6,319 nt of DNA from Nitrospirota bacterium (lineage in GTDB: Bacteria; Nitrospirota; 9FT-COMBO-42-15; HDB-SIOI813): NCBI GenBank assembly GCA_023248365.1, contig JAHFER010000001.1, forward strand, positions 1-6,319, written 5' to 3'. Below are positions 1 through 6,262 of this stretch, piece by piece. Under the pieces are notes generated by a model, which saw nothing but the letters and a program-made list of their open reading frames with translations, made no database searches and was not told the origin of the DNA. A program made the translations under genes and the position numbers. Numbering within the stretch: the stretch's first letter is position 1; each line of letters opens with the position of its first letter.

Positions 1-3000
1 ATTGCTCCAACCTATAACTATGGAAAGGCTACTGACCTTTACGGGAACAAGGCATCTCACCGCTGGGACCCGAGATGCTGCCAAAAGGGGATTGCCCTTG
101 TCCGCCGTTTTTACGGTGACAGAAGGGTAAAAGGTCCTATGGTGAGGAAGGGTTTCAAGGAATGGGCTGATGCAGGATTTCCAAGGGATGAAAAGACAGG
201 AGTTCCGCCATCAAAATATTTTCAGAGAGGTACTGACAAATGGCTTAAACTTTCATGGGATGAGGCTACATATATTGCATCAAAATCTCTGGTCAATATA
301 GCAAAGACCTATGCAGGGGAAAAGGGAGCGGAAAAATTAAAAAAACAGGGTCACTATTCTGAAGAAATGATTGAGGCATACCATGGTGCCGGTACACAGG
401 TTCTTAAATTCAGAGGAGGAATGCCTCTTCTTGGAACAAGGATATATGCAATAAACCGTTTTGCGAATTCTCTTGCGCTCCTTGATGATTACATCCGTAA
501 GGTCGGGCCAGAAAAGGCGCTTGGAGGAAGGGGATGGGACAGTTATTCATGGCATACTGATTTGCCTCCAGGACATCCAATGGTAACAGGGCAGCAGACA
601 GTGGAGTTTGACCTCTGCTCTGTTGAACATGCAAATCTTGTTATTGTCTGGGGAATGAACTGGATATGCACGAAAATGCCGGACAGTCACTGGCTTACAG
701 AGGCAAGGCTTAAGGGCACGAAAACCATAGTAATAGCCTGTGAATACAGTGCAACTGCCTCAAAGGGTGATGGTGTAATTGTTGTAAGGCCCGGGACTAC
801 CCCTGCCCTGGCACTGGGGCTTTCAAGTTTTATCATAAAGGAGAAACTCTACGACACCAATTTTATCAAACGCCACACAGATCTGCCACTATTGGTAAGA
901 ATGGATACAAAGACCCTTCTGCGTGCTAAGGATCTGAACGGTGCTGCAGATGCATCTTTAAAGAATTTTACAAAGGTCTTTCCTAAGAATGATAAAATTC
1001 CGCCTCCCTTTAAACAAAATGAACAATGGATTTCTGATGAGCTAAGGGCTGAATGGGGAGATTTTGTTGTATGGGATGAAAAGACAAAAAGACCTCATGT
1101 AATTACACGGGATGATGTTGGAGAGATTTTTGAAAAATTAAATATCGCACCAGCACTTGAAGGAAGCTACCAGATAACCCTTGCCGACGGAAAAAATGTT
1201 GAAGCTCTAACAGTATTTGAGCTTATCAGGAGGAATCTTGCTAAGAATTATACACCTGAGATTACTTCTGAAATCACCTGGGCGCCAAGGGAGGCAATTA
1301 TTTCCCTTGCAAAGGAGATTGCAAAAAATGCCGGTTCAACATTATTTACTGTTGGAATGGGGCCAAACCAGTTTTTTAACAATGACCTTAAGGACAGAGC
1401 TGTTTTTCTTCTTGCATCACTTACAGGCAATATTGGTAAGATAGGAGGCAAAGTCGGAAGTTTTGCAGGGAATCACCAGACTGCACTTTTTAACGGTTAT
1501 CCGCAGTTTATATATGAAGATCCCTTCAATGAGCTTGACCCAGAAAAACCGTCAAAAGTAAAAAATTACTGGAAGGGTGAATCAGCACATTATTTTAATT
1601 ACGGCGACAGACACCTGAAGATAGGGAAAAAGAATTTTACAGGTAAAACCCATACTCCGACTCCGACAAAATCGGTATGGCTTGCAAATTCAAACTCCAT
1701 AATTGGTAATGCAAAATGGCATTATGACCTTGTCTTAAATACACTACCAAAGGTTGAAATGCTTGTGGTTCAAGATTGGTGGTGGACAGCTTCCTGTGAA
1801 TGGGCTGACATAGTTTTTGGTGTTGATTCATGGGCAGAGTTGAAACATCCTGATATGACTGCTTCAGTTACAAATCCTTTTCTTACTGCATTCCCTTCAA
1901 CACCACTCCCGAGAATTTTTGATACAAAGGGAGACATAGAAGTTCTTGCAATGGTAGATTCAAAGCTTGCAAAGATTACAGGTGATAACAGGTTTAATGA
2001 TTTCTGGAAGTTTGTTAATGAAGGGAAAACTGATGTTTACCTTCAGAGGATTCTTAATGGCAGCAACAGCACAGTAGGGTATAAATTTGATGAAATACAC
2101 AGCAAGGCAAGGGAAGGGATTCCTACCCTGATGATGACGCGTACAACTCCAAAGACTGTCGGGTATGAGCAGACTTACGAGAACAGACCCTGGTATACAA
2201 AAACAGGAAGGCTTACGTTTTACTGTGAGGAAAAAGAGTTTATTGAATCGGGTGAAAACATTCCTGTATTCCGTGAGCCTGTTGATTCAACTTTTTATGA
2301 ACCTAATGTTATAGTTTCTGAGCCAGACCCTATTTTAAAACCAATGGGGCCAAAGGAATGCGGTTTCCCTGAAGATGATTTGAGTGTTGAGACAAGGCAG
2401 GGAAGGCATGTTGTAAAGGGATGGAATGAGGTTTCAAAAACCAAACATCCTCTTATGAGCAAGGGTTACAAGTTCATAATGCACACACCAAAATACCGTC
2501 ACGGTGCACATACGACTCCTATTGATACTGACATAGTTGCAGTCTATTTCGGGCCCTTTGGCGACATATTCAGGCATGACAAAAGAATGCCCTTTGTTAC
2601 GGAAGGGTATGTTGACATCAACCCTGCTGATGCAAAGGGAATCGGGGTTAATGACGGAGATTATGTTTTTATTGATGCTGACCCCTCTGACAGACCCTAT
2701 CGTAACTGGAAGGAAAAAGACAGCAACTATGCGATTTCAAGGCTCATAGCCCGTGCCCGTTATTACAACGGAACACCAAGGGGTGTTACAAGGATGTGGT
2801 TTAACATGTATGGCGCAACTCCGGGAAGCGTTAAGGGACAGAAAGAGAGGCCTGATGGTATGGCAAAGAATCCGGAAACAAACTATCAGGCAATGTTCAG
2901 AAGAGGCTCGCATCAGAGCGGTACAAGGGCATGGCTCAAACCGACCCTTATGACAGATTCCCTTGTAAGGAAAGAGGGTATGGGACATGTGATTAAAAAA

Positions 3001-3195
3001 GGGTTTCTAGCTGACGTCCATTGTCCAACAGGTGCTCCGCGTGAAACTTTTGTTAAGATAACAAAGGCTGAAAACGGCGGCATAGACGGTAAGGGTTTAT
3101 GGAAGCCTGTAACAATGGGAATCCGTCCCACAAGCGAAAGTGATGTGTTTAAGAAATATATGAAGGGAGAATACATAAAGAAAAGCAAAGTTTAA
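1..3195 (+). CDS. nxrA: NXR/NarG-type molybdopterin oxidoreductase alpha subunit (5' partial)
   Basis: Catalytic subunit of a type II DMSO reductase family enzyme, closest by eye to nitrite oxidoreductase / nitrate reductase alpha chains. The frame is open from base 1, so the gene begins upstream and 1064 residues are visible. Numbering from the first visible codon, Arg-Cys-Cys-Gln-Lys-Gly at 25-30 aligns with NarG CPRG, making Cys27 the last ligand of the FS0 [4Fe-4S] cluster. The earlier HxxxCxxxC part and any Tat signal are missing, perhaps 80-130 residues. The motif SWHTDLPPGHP contains Asp187 (bases 559-561), the expected Mo ligand. A VWGMNW...DSHWLTEARLKGTK stretch follows (about 215-245), then VRPGTTPALALGL (about 260) and a GMGPNQFFNND segment (about 453). 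The C-terminal MGD-binding domain starts near HTPKYRHGAH (about 828) and ends near CPTGAPRETFVKI (Cys1008). The implied full length of about 1150 suits NxrA/NarG better than the roughly 900-980 of selenate, perchlorate or ethylbenzene enzymes. Family certain; NXR assignment likely; reaction direction unknown. A Met at base 139 is internal. Confidence 0.9.
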   Translation: MAPTYNYGKATDLYGNKASHRWDPRCCQKGIALVRRFYGDRRVKGPMVRKGFKEWADAGFPRDEKTGVPPSKYFQRGTDKWLKLSWDEATYIASKSLVNIAKTYAGEKGAEKLKKQGHYSEEMIEAYHGAGTQVLKFRGGMPLLGTRIYAINRFANSLALLDDYIRKVGPEKALGGRGWDSYSWHTDLPPGHPMVTGQQTVEFDLCSVEHANLVIVWGMNWICTKMPDSHWLTEARLKGTKTIVIACEYSATASKGDGVIVVRPGTTPALALGLSSFIIKEKLYDTNFIKRHTDLPLLVRMDTKTLLRAKDLNGAADASLKNFTKVFPKNDKIPPPFKQNEQWISDELRAEWGDFVVWDEKTKRPHVITRDDVGEIFEKLNIAPALEGSYQITLADGKNVEALTVFELIRRNLAKNYTPEITSEITWAPREAIISLAKEIAKNAGSTLFTVGMGPNQFFNNDLKDRAVFLLASLTGNIGKIGGKVGSFAGNHQTALFNGYPQFIYEDPFNELDPEKPSKVKNYWKGESAHYFNYGDRHLKIGKKNFTGKTHTPTPTKSVWLANSNSIIGNAKWHYDLVLNTLPKVEMLVVQDWWWTASCEWADIVFGVDSWAELKHPDMTASVTNPFLTAFPSTPLPRIFDTKGDIEVLAMVDSKLAKITGDNRFNDFWKFVNEGKTDVYLQRILNGSNSTVGYKFDEIHSKAREGIPTLMMTRTTPKTVGYEQTYENRPWYTKTGRLTFYCEEKEFIESGENIPVFREPVDSTFYEPNVIVSEPDPILKPMGPKECGFPEDDLSVETRQGRHVVKGWNEVSKTKHPLMSKGYKFIMHTPKYRHGAHTTPIDTDIVAVYFGPFGDIFRHDKRMPFVTEGYVDINPADAKGIGVNDGDYVFIDADPSDRPYRNWKEKDSNYAISRLIARARYYNGTPRGVTRMWFNMYGATPGSVKGQKERPDGMAKNPETNYQAMFRRGSHQSGTRAWLKPTLMTDSLVRKEGMGHVIKKGFLADVHCPTGAPRETFVKITKAENGGIDGKGLWKPVTMGIRPTSESDVFKKYMKGEYIKKSKV

Positions 3196-3257
3196 AAATA
3201 AAAAATCAAAATTAAGAGTTAGAAAATGGAAAATGAAAATATAAAGAGGAGCTGATA
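3196..3257 (+). other. A-rich spacer between alpha and beta genes
   Basis: These 62 bases between the alpha stop and the beta start are almost all A and T until the beta ribosome binding site. They look like low-complexity sequence built from variants of AAAAT, AAATGAAAAT and AATTAAGAGTT. No hairpin strong enough to be a terminator is visible, so alpha and beta are probably cotranscribed. A 9-codon frame (ATG 3226 to TGA 3253-3255) fits inside but is not supported as a gene. Confidence 0.6.
3246..3251 (+). promoter_or_regulatory. Ribosome binding site of the beta gene
   Basis: GAGGAG lies six bases before ATG 3258, a strong Shine-Dalgarno match at good spacing. It fixes the beta start and shows that the gene has its own efficient initiation signal despite the 62-base gap after alpha. 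Confidence 0.85.
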
Positions 3258-4385
3258 ATGGCAAAGGTTTTTAACTGGCAAATAAACCGTGAAATGGATT
3301 ACTGGTATAAGGGTGTCAGGCCTGAGCGCCAGTTTGGTGCAATTTTTGACATAAACAAATGTATCGCCTGCCAGACCTGTACCGTTGCCTGCAAGACAAC
3401 ATGGACAGGCGGAAGAGGGCAGGAGTATATGTTCTGGAACAATGTTGAGAGCAAGCCCTACGGGTTTTATCCAATGATGTGGGATGTGAAAATTCTTGAT
3501 ATGCTGGGTACAAAGGAATGGAGCGGGAATTCTTATAAGGGAAAAACAATTTTTGAATCTGCGCCTGTAAATGAGCGTGTTCTGGGGTGGAGGCCTACAG
3601 ACTTTGACTATGCCTATCCGAATATTGGAGAGGATGAGGTAAGCAAAAGCGTGGAAAGCGGTGCTTTTTTTACAGGCAAACACGCAGCGTGGATGTTTTA
3701 CCTTGCAAGAATCTGCAACCACTGTACCTACCCGGGATGCCTTGCATCCTGTCCGAGGGCAGCAATTTACAAGAGAAAGGAAGACGGCATTGTCCTTGTT
3801 AACCAGCAGAACTGCCGCGGGTATCAGGAGTGTGTAAAGGCATGCCCTTACAAAAAGGTTTTTTATAATGCTGTTGAAGGGGTTTCGCAGAAGTGCATAG
3901 CCTGTTATCCACTCGTTGAAAAGGGAGGGCAGCCCAGACGTTTTCTCTCCTGTATAGGAAAGATAAGAATGCAGGGATGGATTAGCACTCCTGATAAAGT
4001 GCGTGAGGATAATCCCCTTGATTATCTTGTCCACATAAGAAAAGCTGCAGTTCCTCTCCTGCCGCAGCTTGGACTTGAACCGAATGTCTATTACATTCCA
4101 CCAATACACGTAGCAGATGAGTTTCTCTTTCAGCTTTTTGGTCCAAATGCAAAAAAGGCAGTTGAGACATACCTGAAGGCAAGAGAGGACAAAACGCTTG
4201 CCGGAATCTTTACTCTCCTTGGCTCAACCCAGCAGACAGTTTCTTATTTTAAGGTTATTGGAGATACTGTTGCCGGTTTTGATGATAAGAGAAAGGAAAT
4301 AGTAAGGGTTCCAATAAAAGAACCCGTAGTCAAAAGGGTTGCTTTTGACAGCAAACTTCAGGTTGGAAGACATAATATTACATAG
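3258..4385 (+). CDS. nxrB: NXR/NarH-type iron-sulfur beta subunit
   Basis: Electron-transfer subunit (375 aa) carrying the Fe-S relay between the alpha Mo/FS0 site and the gamma haem. Cysteine groups in order: I C35, C38, C41, C45; II C153, C156, C161, C165; III C186, C192, C196 with Tyr189 at the NarH Trp position, as expected for a [3Fe-4S] cluster; IV C213, C216 and C232. NarH has a further Cys four residues before the last one (15 ligands in all). Here that position is Arg228 (CGT, 3939-3941), so only 14 cysteines are present. By NarH pairing, the cluster held by C45, C213 and C216 lacks its fourth ligand. Other family blocks include the N-terminal FNWQINREM, FDINKCIACQTC, the GQEYMFWNNVESKPYG block and GKIRMQ. 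No signal peptide is present, so if exported it must travel folded with alpha. It is shorter than Nitrospira NxrB (about 430 aa as I recall). Start chosen from GAGGAG six bases upstream. Family certain; nitrite/nitrate role likely. Confidence 0.93.
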   Translation: MAKVFNWQINREMDYWYKGVRPERQFGAIFDINKCIACQTCTVACKTTWTGGRGQEYMFWNNVESKPYGFYPMMWDVKILDMLGTKEWSGNSYKGKTIFESAPVNERVLGWRPTDFDYAYPNIGEDEVSKSVESGAFFTGKHAAWMFYLARICNHCTYPGCLASCPRAAIYKRKEDGIVLVNQQNCRGYQECVKACPYKKVFYNAVEGVSQKCIACYPLVEKGGQPRRFLSCIGKIRMQGWISTPDKVREDNPLDYLVHIRKAAVPLLPQLGLEPNVYYIPPIHVADEFLFQLFGPNAKKAVETYLKAREDKTLAGIFTLLGSTQQTVSYFKVIGDTVAGFDDKRKEIVRVPIKEPVVKRVAFDSKLQVGRHNIT

Positions 4386-4388
4386 GTG
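4384..4388 (+). promoter_or_regulatory. Ribosome binding site of the gamma gene, overlapping the beta stop
   Basis: AGGTG begins inside the beta TAG stop (4383-4385). It lies only two bases from ATG 4391 but five from the next in-frame ATG at 4394, so the second Met is the better-spaced start. The overlap implies translational coupling between beta and gamma. Confidence 0.7.
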
Positions 4389-4390
4389 TT

Positions 4391-5281
4391 ATGATGAACA
4401 GAATAAAAAAAATAGTAAGAAATGGAAAGATTTCTCTTCTTTTAATTTTTATTACTCTTCTTGTTGTTTACTGCAAAAAACCTCTTGTATCTCCGGACAG
4501 GATTAAAGGTGTTTTTATTGAGGGTGATTTGAAACACGTAGAGATAAATGATGACAGATGGAATAATACATTTGAGACAGTTGTTAAGCTTGAGACTCAG
4601 GAAATTGCAGAGCCAAAACTGACAGAGCCCGGAGTGCAAAGTATCAGGGTAAAGGCACTTCACAACAAAGAATGGGTTGCATTTCTACTTTCTTGGGATG
4701 ACCCTACAAGAGACCTTGTGGCGCAGCTCGGGCGTTTTAGTGACTCAGCAGCGATACAGTTTCCTGCAACCTCAGGTGATCTTCCTGACGACGCGATGGG
4801 AGGACCTCCTGATGCTGCAAGCCCTGTTGTAATACATCAGTGGAAATCAGTGTGGCAGGAAGCAAGTCTTGGAAAACTTAAAGGCATCAAGTCATTTTAT
4901 CCAAATACCTGGACTGACCTCTATATATTTGAGATGGTAAAGGAGGGTTCAAAGGATGATATGGAAAAGGTCTATACAACCTCTGTTGCTTCTCAAAACC
5001 CGCTGGCACATCACGGGACTCCTGTGAGGGACCTTGAAGCACTTGGTTTCAGTTCACTTGCCTACTCATCTGAGCAGACATCTCAGGGATACGGAAAATG
5101 GGAAAAAGGAAAATGGACTGTTGTCATCAGAAGACCGCTTATCCGTGGACAGGGGGTTCTGCAGGAAGGGAAAATGCATTATGCAGCCTTTGCTGTATGG
5201 GATGGATCACACGGAGAGGTCGGTGCAAGGAAGATGAGAAGTATATGGATACCTCTTCAATTGCTTGCAAAGGGAAAGTAG
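4391..5281 (+). CDS. Haem b gamma subunit, ethylbenzene-dehydrogenase-related, exported or lipid-anchored
   Basis: Likely gamma (NxrC/EbdC-like) subunit, 296 aa (295 if translation starts at the second Met, 4394). In this family the subunit binds one haem b through Met and Lys and exchanges electrons with a periplasmic cytochrome c. The N-terminus is a signal: a basic region with Lys/Arg up to K13, a hydrophobic core ISLLLIFITLLVVY (14-27), then Cys28 followed by two Lys. This resembles a lipoprotein signal, but Tyr at -1 is not a standard lipobox, so an uncleaved membrane anchor is also possible. The mature part has family blocks: RVKALHNKEWVAFLLSWDD (86-104), GDLPDDAMGGPPD (129-141; Met136 a candidate haem ligand), HQWKSVWQ (149-156) and AFAVWDGSHGEVGARK (266-281; Lys281 a candidate second ligand). 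No CxxCH is present, so no c-type haem. It is longer than EbdC (about 214 aa as I recall). Five bases separate it from beta, so same transcript. Family assignment firm; ligand residues inferred. Confidence 0.85.
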   Translation: MMNRIKKIVRNGKISLLLIFITLLVVYCKKPLVSPDRIKGVFIEGDLKHVEINDDRWNNTFETVVKLETQEIAEPKLTEPGVQSIRVKALHNKEWVAFLLSWDDPTRDLVAQLGRFSDSAAIQFPATSGDLPDDAMGGPPDAASPVVIHQWKSVWQEASLGKLKGIKSFYPNTWTDLYIFEMVKEGSKDDMEKVYTTSVASQNPLAHHGTPVRDLEALGFSSLAYSSEQTSQGYGKWEKGKWTVVIRRPLIRGQGVLQEGKMHYAAFAVWDGSHGEVGARKMRSIWIPLQLLAKGK

Positions 5282-5283
5282 CT

Positions 5284-5300
5284 GCAAAGCGAAGCTTTGC
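5284..5300. repeat. Hairpin with GAA triloop just after the gamma stop
   Basis: GCAAAGC (5284-5290) and GCTTTGC (5294-5300) form a perfect 7-bp stem around the loop GAA, two bases after the stop codon. The core GCGAAGC is the mini-hairpin known to be unusually stable in DNA. Only TTCTT follows, so it is at best a weak intrinsic terminator. It may equally protect the 3' end of the mRNA. Confidence 0.6.
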
Positions 5301-5308
5301 TTCTTAAA

Positions 5309-5327
5309 ACCAATAATCATTGTTGGT
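5309..5327. repeat. 19-base imperfect dyad, possible operator
   Basis: The sequence ACCAATAATCATTGTTGGT is symmetric about base 5318, apart from the centre and one T/G pair. An AT-rich dyad of this size could be a helix-turn-helix binding site, but there is no recognised consensus and no promoter is visible beside it. Low confidence as a regulatory element. Confidence 0.25.
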
Positions 5328-5344
5328 GACACGAAAGTCTCATT

Positions 5345-5365
5345 GGACAGGCGGGACGCCAGTCC
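5345..5365. repeat. GC-rich hairpin, dispersed-repeat-like
   Basis: GGAC (5345-5348) pairs with GTCC (5362-5365), and GGCG (5350-5353) with CGCC (5357-5360), with an A/A mismatch between the two stems and a GGA triloop. Its 12-base core AGGCGGGACGCC (5349-5360) is also an inverted copy, with one mismatch, of GGCGTCTCGCCT at 5401-5412. The spacer may therefore hold two arms of one dispersed palindromic element. Confidence 0.45.
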
Positions 5366-5396
5366 TACCAAGATACGAAAACCAGCACATTAGTAG

Positions 5397-5422
5397 ATCA
5401 GGCGTCTCGCCTGATTATTTTT
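5397..5422 (+). terminator. Probable intrinsic terminator after the gamma gene
   Basis: ATCAGGCG (5397-5404) and CGCCTGAT (5408-5415) form a perfect 8-bp stem with loop TCT, followed by TATTTTT (5416-5422). This is the best terminator-like structure in the window and would end or attenuate the alpha-beta-gamma transcript before the chaperone gene. A further 7-bp outer stem, AGCACAT (5384-5390) with ATGTGCT (5423-5429), encloses it. Its resemblance to a dispersed GGCGTCTCGCC repeat means it could be a repeat acting as a terminator. Confidence 0.65.
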
Positions 5423-5470
5423 ATGTGCTACTGCGTGCCAATGGTTCATGAAGGTTCCTGCTAAAGAAGG

Positions 5471-5488
5471 GGCGTTAAATTTAACGCC
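5471..5488. repeat. Perfect 18-base palindrome upstream of the chaperone gene
   Basis: GGCGTTAAATTTAACGCC is a perfect 9+9 palindrome that ends 25 bases before the chaperone ATG. As RNA it can fold into a 6-bp GGCGTT/AACGCC stem with an AAATTT loop, followed by TTAATGTTTTTA, so it could act as a weak terminator. As DNA it has the size and position of an operator. The sequence does not decide between these. Confidence 0.6.
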
Positions 5489-5503
5489 TTAATGTTTTTA
5501 TAT

Positions 5504-5508
5504 AAGGT
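5504..5508 (+). promoter_or_regulatory. Ribosome binding site of the chaperone gene
   Basis: AAGGT lies five bases before ATG 5514 and eleven before the in-frame ATG 5520. The spacing favours the first Met as the start. Confidence 0.75.
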
Positions 5509-5513
5509 ATAAA

Positions 5514-6092
5514 ATGCAGATGGATAAAAAAGATTCCAGATTCAGAGAATTATTAAGAGAGGCTTCATGGTACCGTTTTTTTTCACTCTGTTTTCAGCCA
5601 CCCCGTGAGAGCCTTAGGGGTGAAATAGAGGCAATCTGCAAGGAACTGGGAAAGGAAAAAAACTTTTTCAAATCACTTCTTAACAGTGAAGACCTCCAGG
5701 ACAGCCATCACAGGATAATCGGCTCAGCAGGTGTTTGTTCACCATGCGAATCAGAATATGTAGGAGACAGGCTTGGCGGAAAGGGAAAAATCCTTGCAGA
5801 TGTTGCAGGGTTTTACAAGGCATTCGCGTTTAATCCTCAGATTGAATTACATGATTCTGCTGATAACATTGCAATTGAGCTTTCCTTTATGTCATATATC
5901 ACGCTTAAGCTTGCCTATGCCTTTTTCAGGGATGAAAAGGAAGAGATAGAAATTTGTTCTGATAGTAAAAAGAAATTTCAGAAGGAACATCTTTTCCTGT
6001 GGGTGCATCTTTTTGTAGAGAAATTAAATGAAGTCGCAGAGGGTTCATTTTACGAAAAAGTTGCAATGATGATCAGGGATTTTATTAAATAA
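5514..6092 (+). CDS. TorD/NarJ-family molybdoenzyme assembly chaperone (delta subunit)
   Basis: A 192-aa cytoplasmic protein, not part of the mature enzyme. Proteins of this family bind the apo-catalytic subunit and its signal sequence, assist insertion of the Mo cofactor and delay export until folding is complete. Family motifs visible: an N-terminal helix RELLREASWYRFFSLCF (11-27), CSPCESEYVG (75-84; compare the PYESVYxG motif), ADVAGFYKAF (95-104), DNIAIELSFM (117-126; close to the DHxxxELxFM signature, with Asn in place of His) and KEHLFLWV (157-164). Length is normal for the family. No signal peptide or membrane segment. Its place next to the three structural genes implies it serves their alpha subunit, as NarJ, DdhD or EbdD do for theirs. 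It is separated from gamma by a terminator-like hairpin, so it may be expressed at a lower level or from its own promoter. A run of eight T (5576-5583) lies in frame within the coding sequence. Confidence 0.9.
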   Translation: MQMDKKDSRFRELLREASWYRFFSLCFQPPRESLRGEIEAICKELGKEKNFFKSLLNSEDLQDSHHRIIGSAGVCSPCESEYVGDRLGGKGKILADVAGFYKAFAFNPQIELHDSADNIAIELSFMSYITLKLAYAFFRDEKEEIEICSDSKKKFQKEHLFLWVHLFVEKLNEVAEGSFYEKVAMMIRDFIK

Positions 6093-6112
6093 CGGATTCT
6101 TTTTAGAATCTG
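6093..6112 (+). terminator. Weak terminator-like hairpin after the chaperone gene
   Basis: CGGATTCT (6093-6100) pairs with AGAATCTG (6105-6112), including one G-U pair, around a TTTT loop and directly after the TAA stop. The stem is AT-rich and is followed by TTGCATTT rather than a clean T run, so termination would be inefficient. Confidence 0.35.
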
Positions 6113-6122
6113 TTGCATTTCC

Positions 6123-6262
6123 GTCATTCCGCACTTGATGCGGAATCCAGCTCTTCGACAAGCGTTCGACTGAGTTCACGCCGAAATCTCAGGATGCATG
6201 GTGAGACTGTCAAACCATGGATTCCTGCTTTCGCCTGCCTACCGCAGGCAGGCAGGAATGAC
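6123..6262. repeat. 140-bp inverted-repeat element, MITE-like dispersed repeat
   Basis: The element is bounded by GTCATTCC (6123-6130) and GGAATGAC (6255-6262), an exact 8-base terminal inverted repeat. Each end also folds by itself. On the left, ATTCCGCA (6126-6133) pairs with TGCGGAAT (6139-6146). On the right, ATTCCTGC (6221-6228) pairs with GCAGGAAT (6252-6259), enclosing GCCTGC (6233-6238) with GCAGGC (6244-6249). Inside, CATGGT (6197-6202) pairs with ACCATG (6214-6219) and TCTCA (6187-6191) with TGAGA (6202-6206). This layered symmetry is typical of the non-coding palindromic repeats common in Nitrospirota and deltaproteobacterial genomes. No transposase is present and no clear target-site duplication was seen. 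Confidence 0.55.

Noticed and set aside
139..3195. Alpha gene starting at ATG 139
   Set aside because: The same frame is open back to base 1, and its upstream codons include the conserved FS0 Cys27 and the RWDPRCCQKG block. ATG 139 is an internal Met, so the gene is simply cut by the window edge.
1..3195. Alpha as ethylbenzene dehydrogenase, selenate, chlorate, perchlorate or dimethylsulfide enzyme
   Set aside because: The gene order and gamma type fit these enzymes, but the alpha length (over 1064 residues even when truncated) and the alpha and beta motif blocks match the NXR/NAR branch better. Rejected as the first choice, not excluded.
3226..3255. 9-codon leader peptide ORF before the beta gene
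   Set aside because: It sits in A-rich low-complexity sequence, has no good ribosome binding site and no regulatory codon run. Its end overlaps the beta ribosome binding site by chance.
3219..4109. 296-codon open frame on the minus strand opposite the beta gene
   Set aside because: It lies almost entirely within the beta coding region, which has clear family motifs on the plus strand. It has no supporting context and reads as a shadow of beta codon usage.
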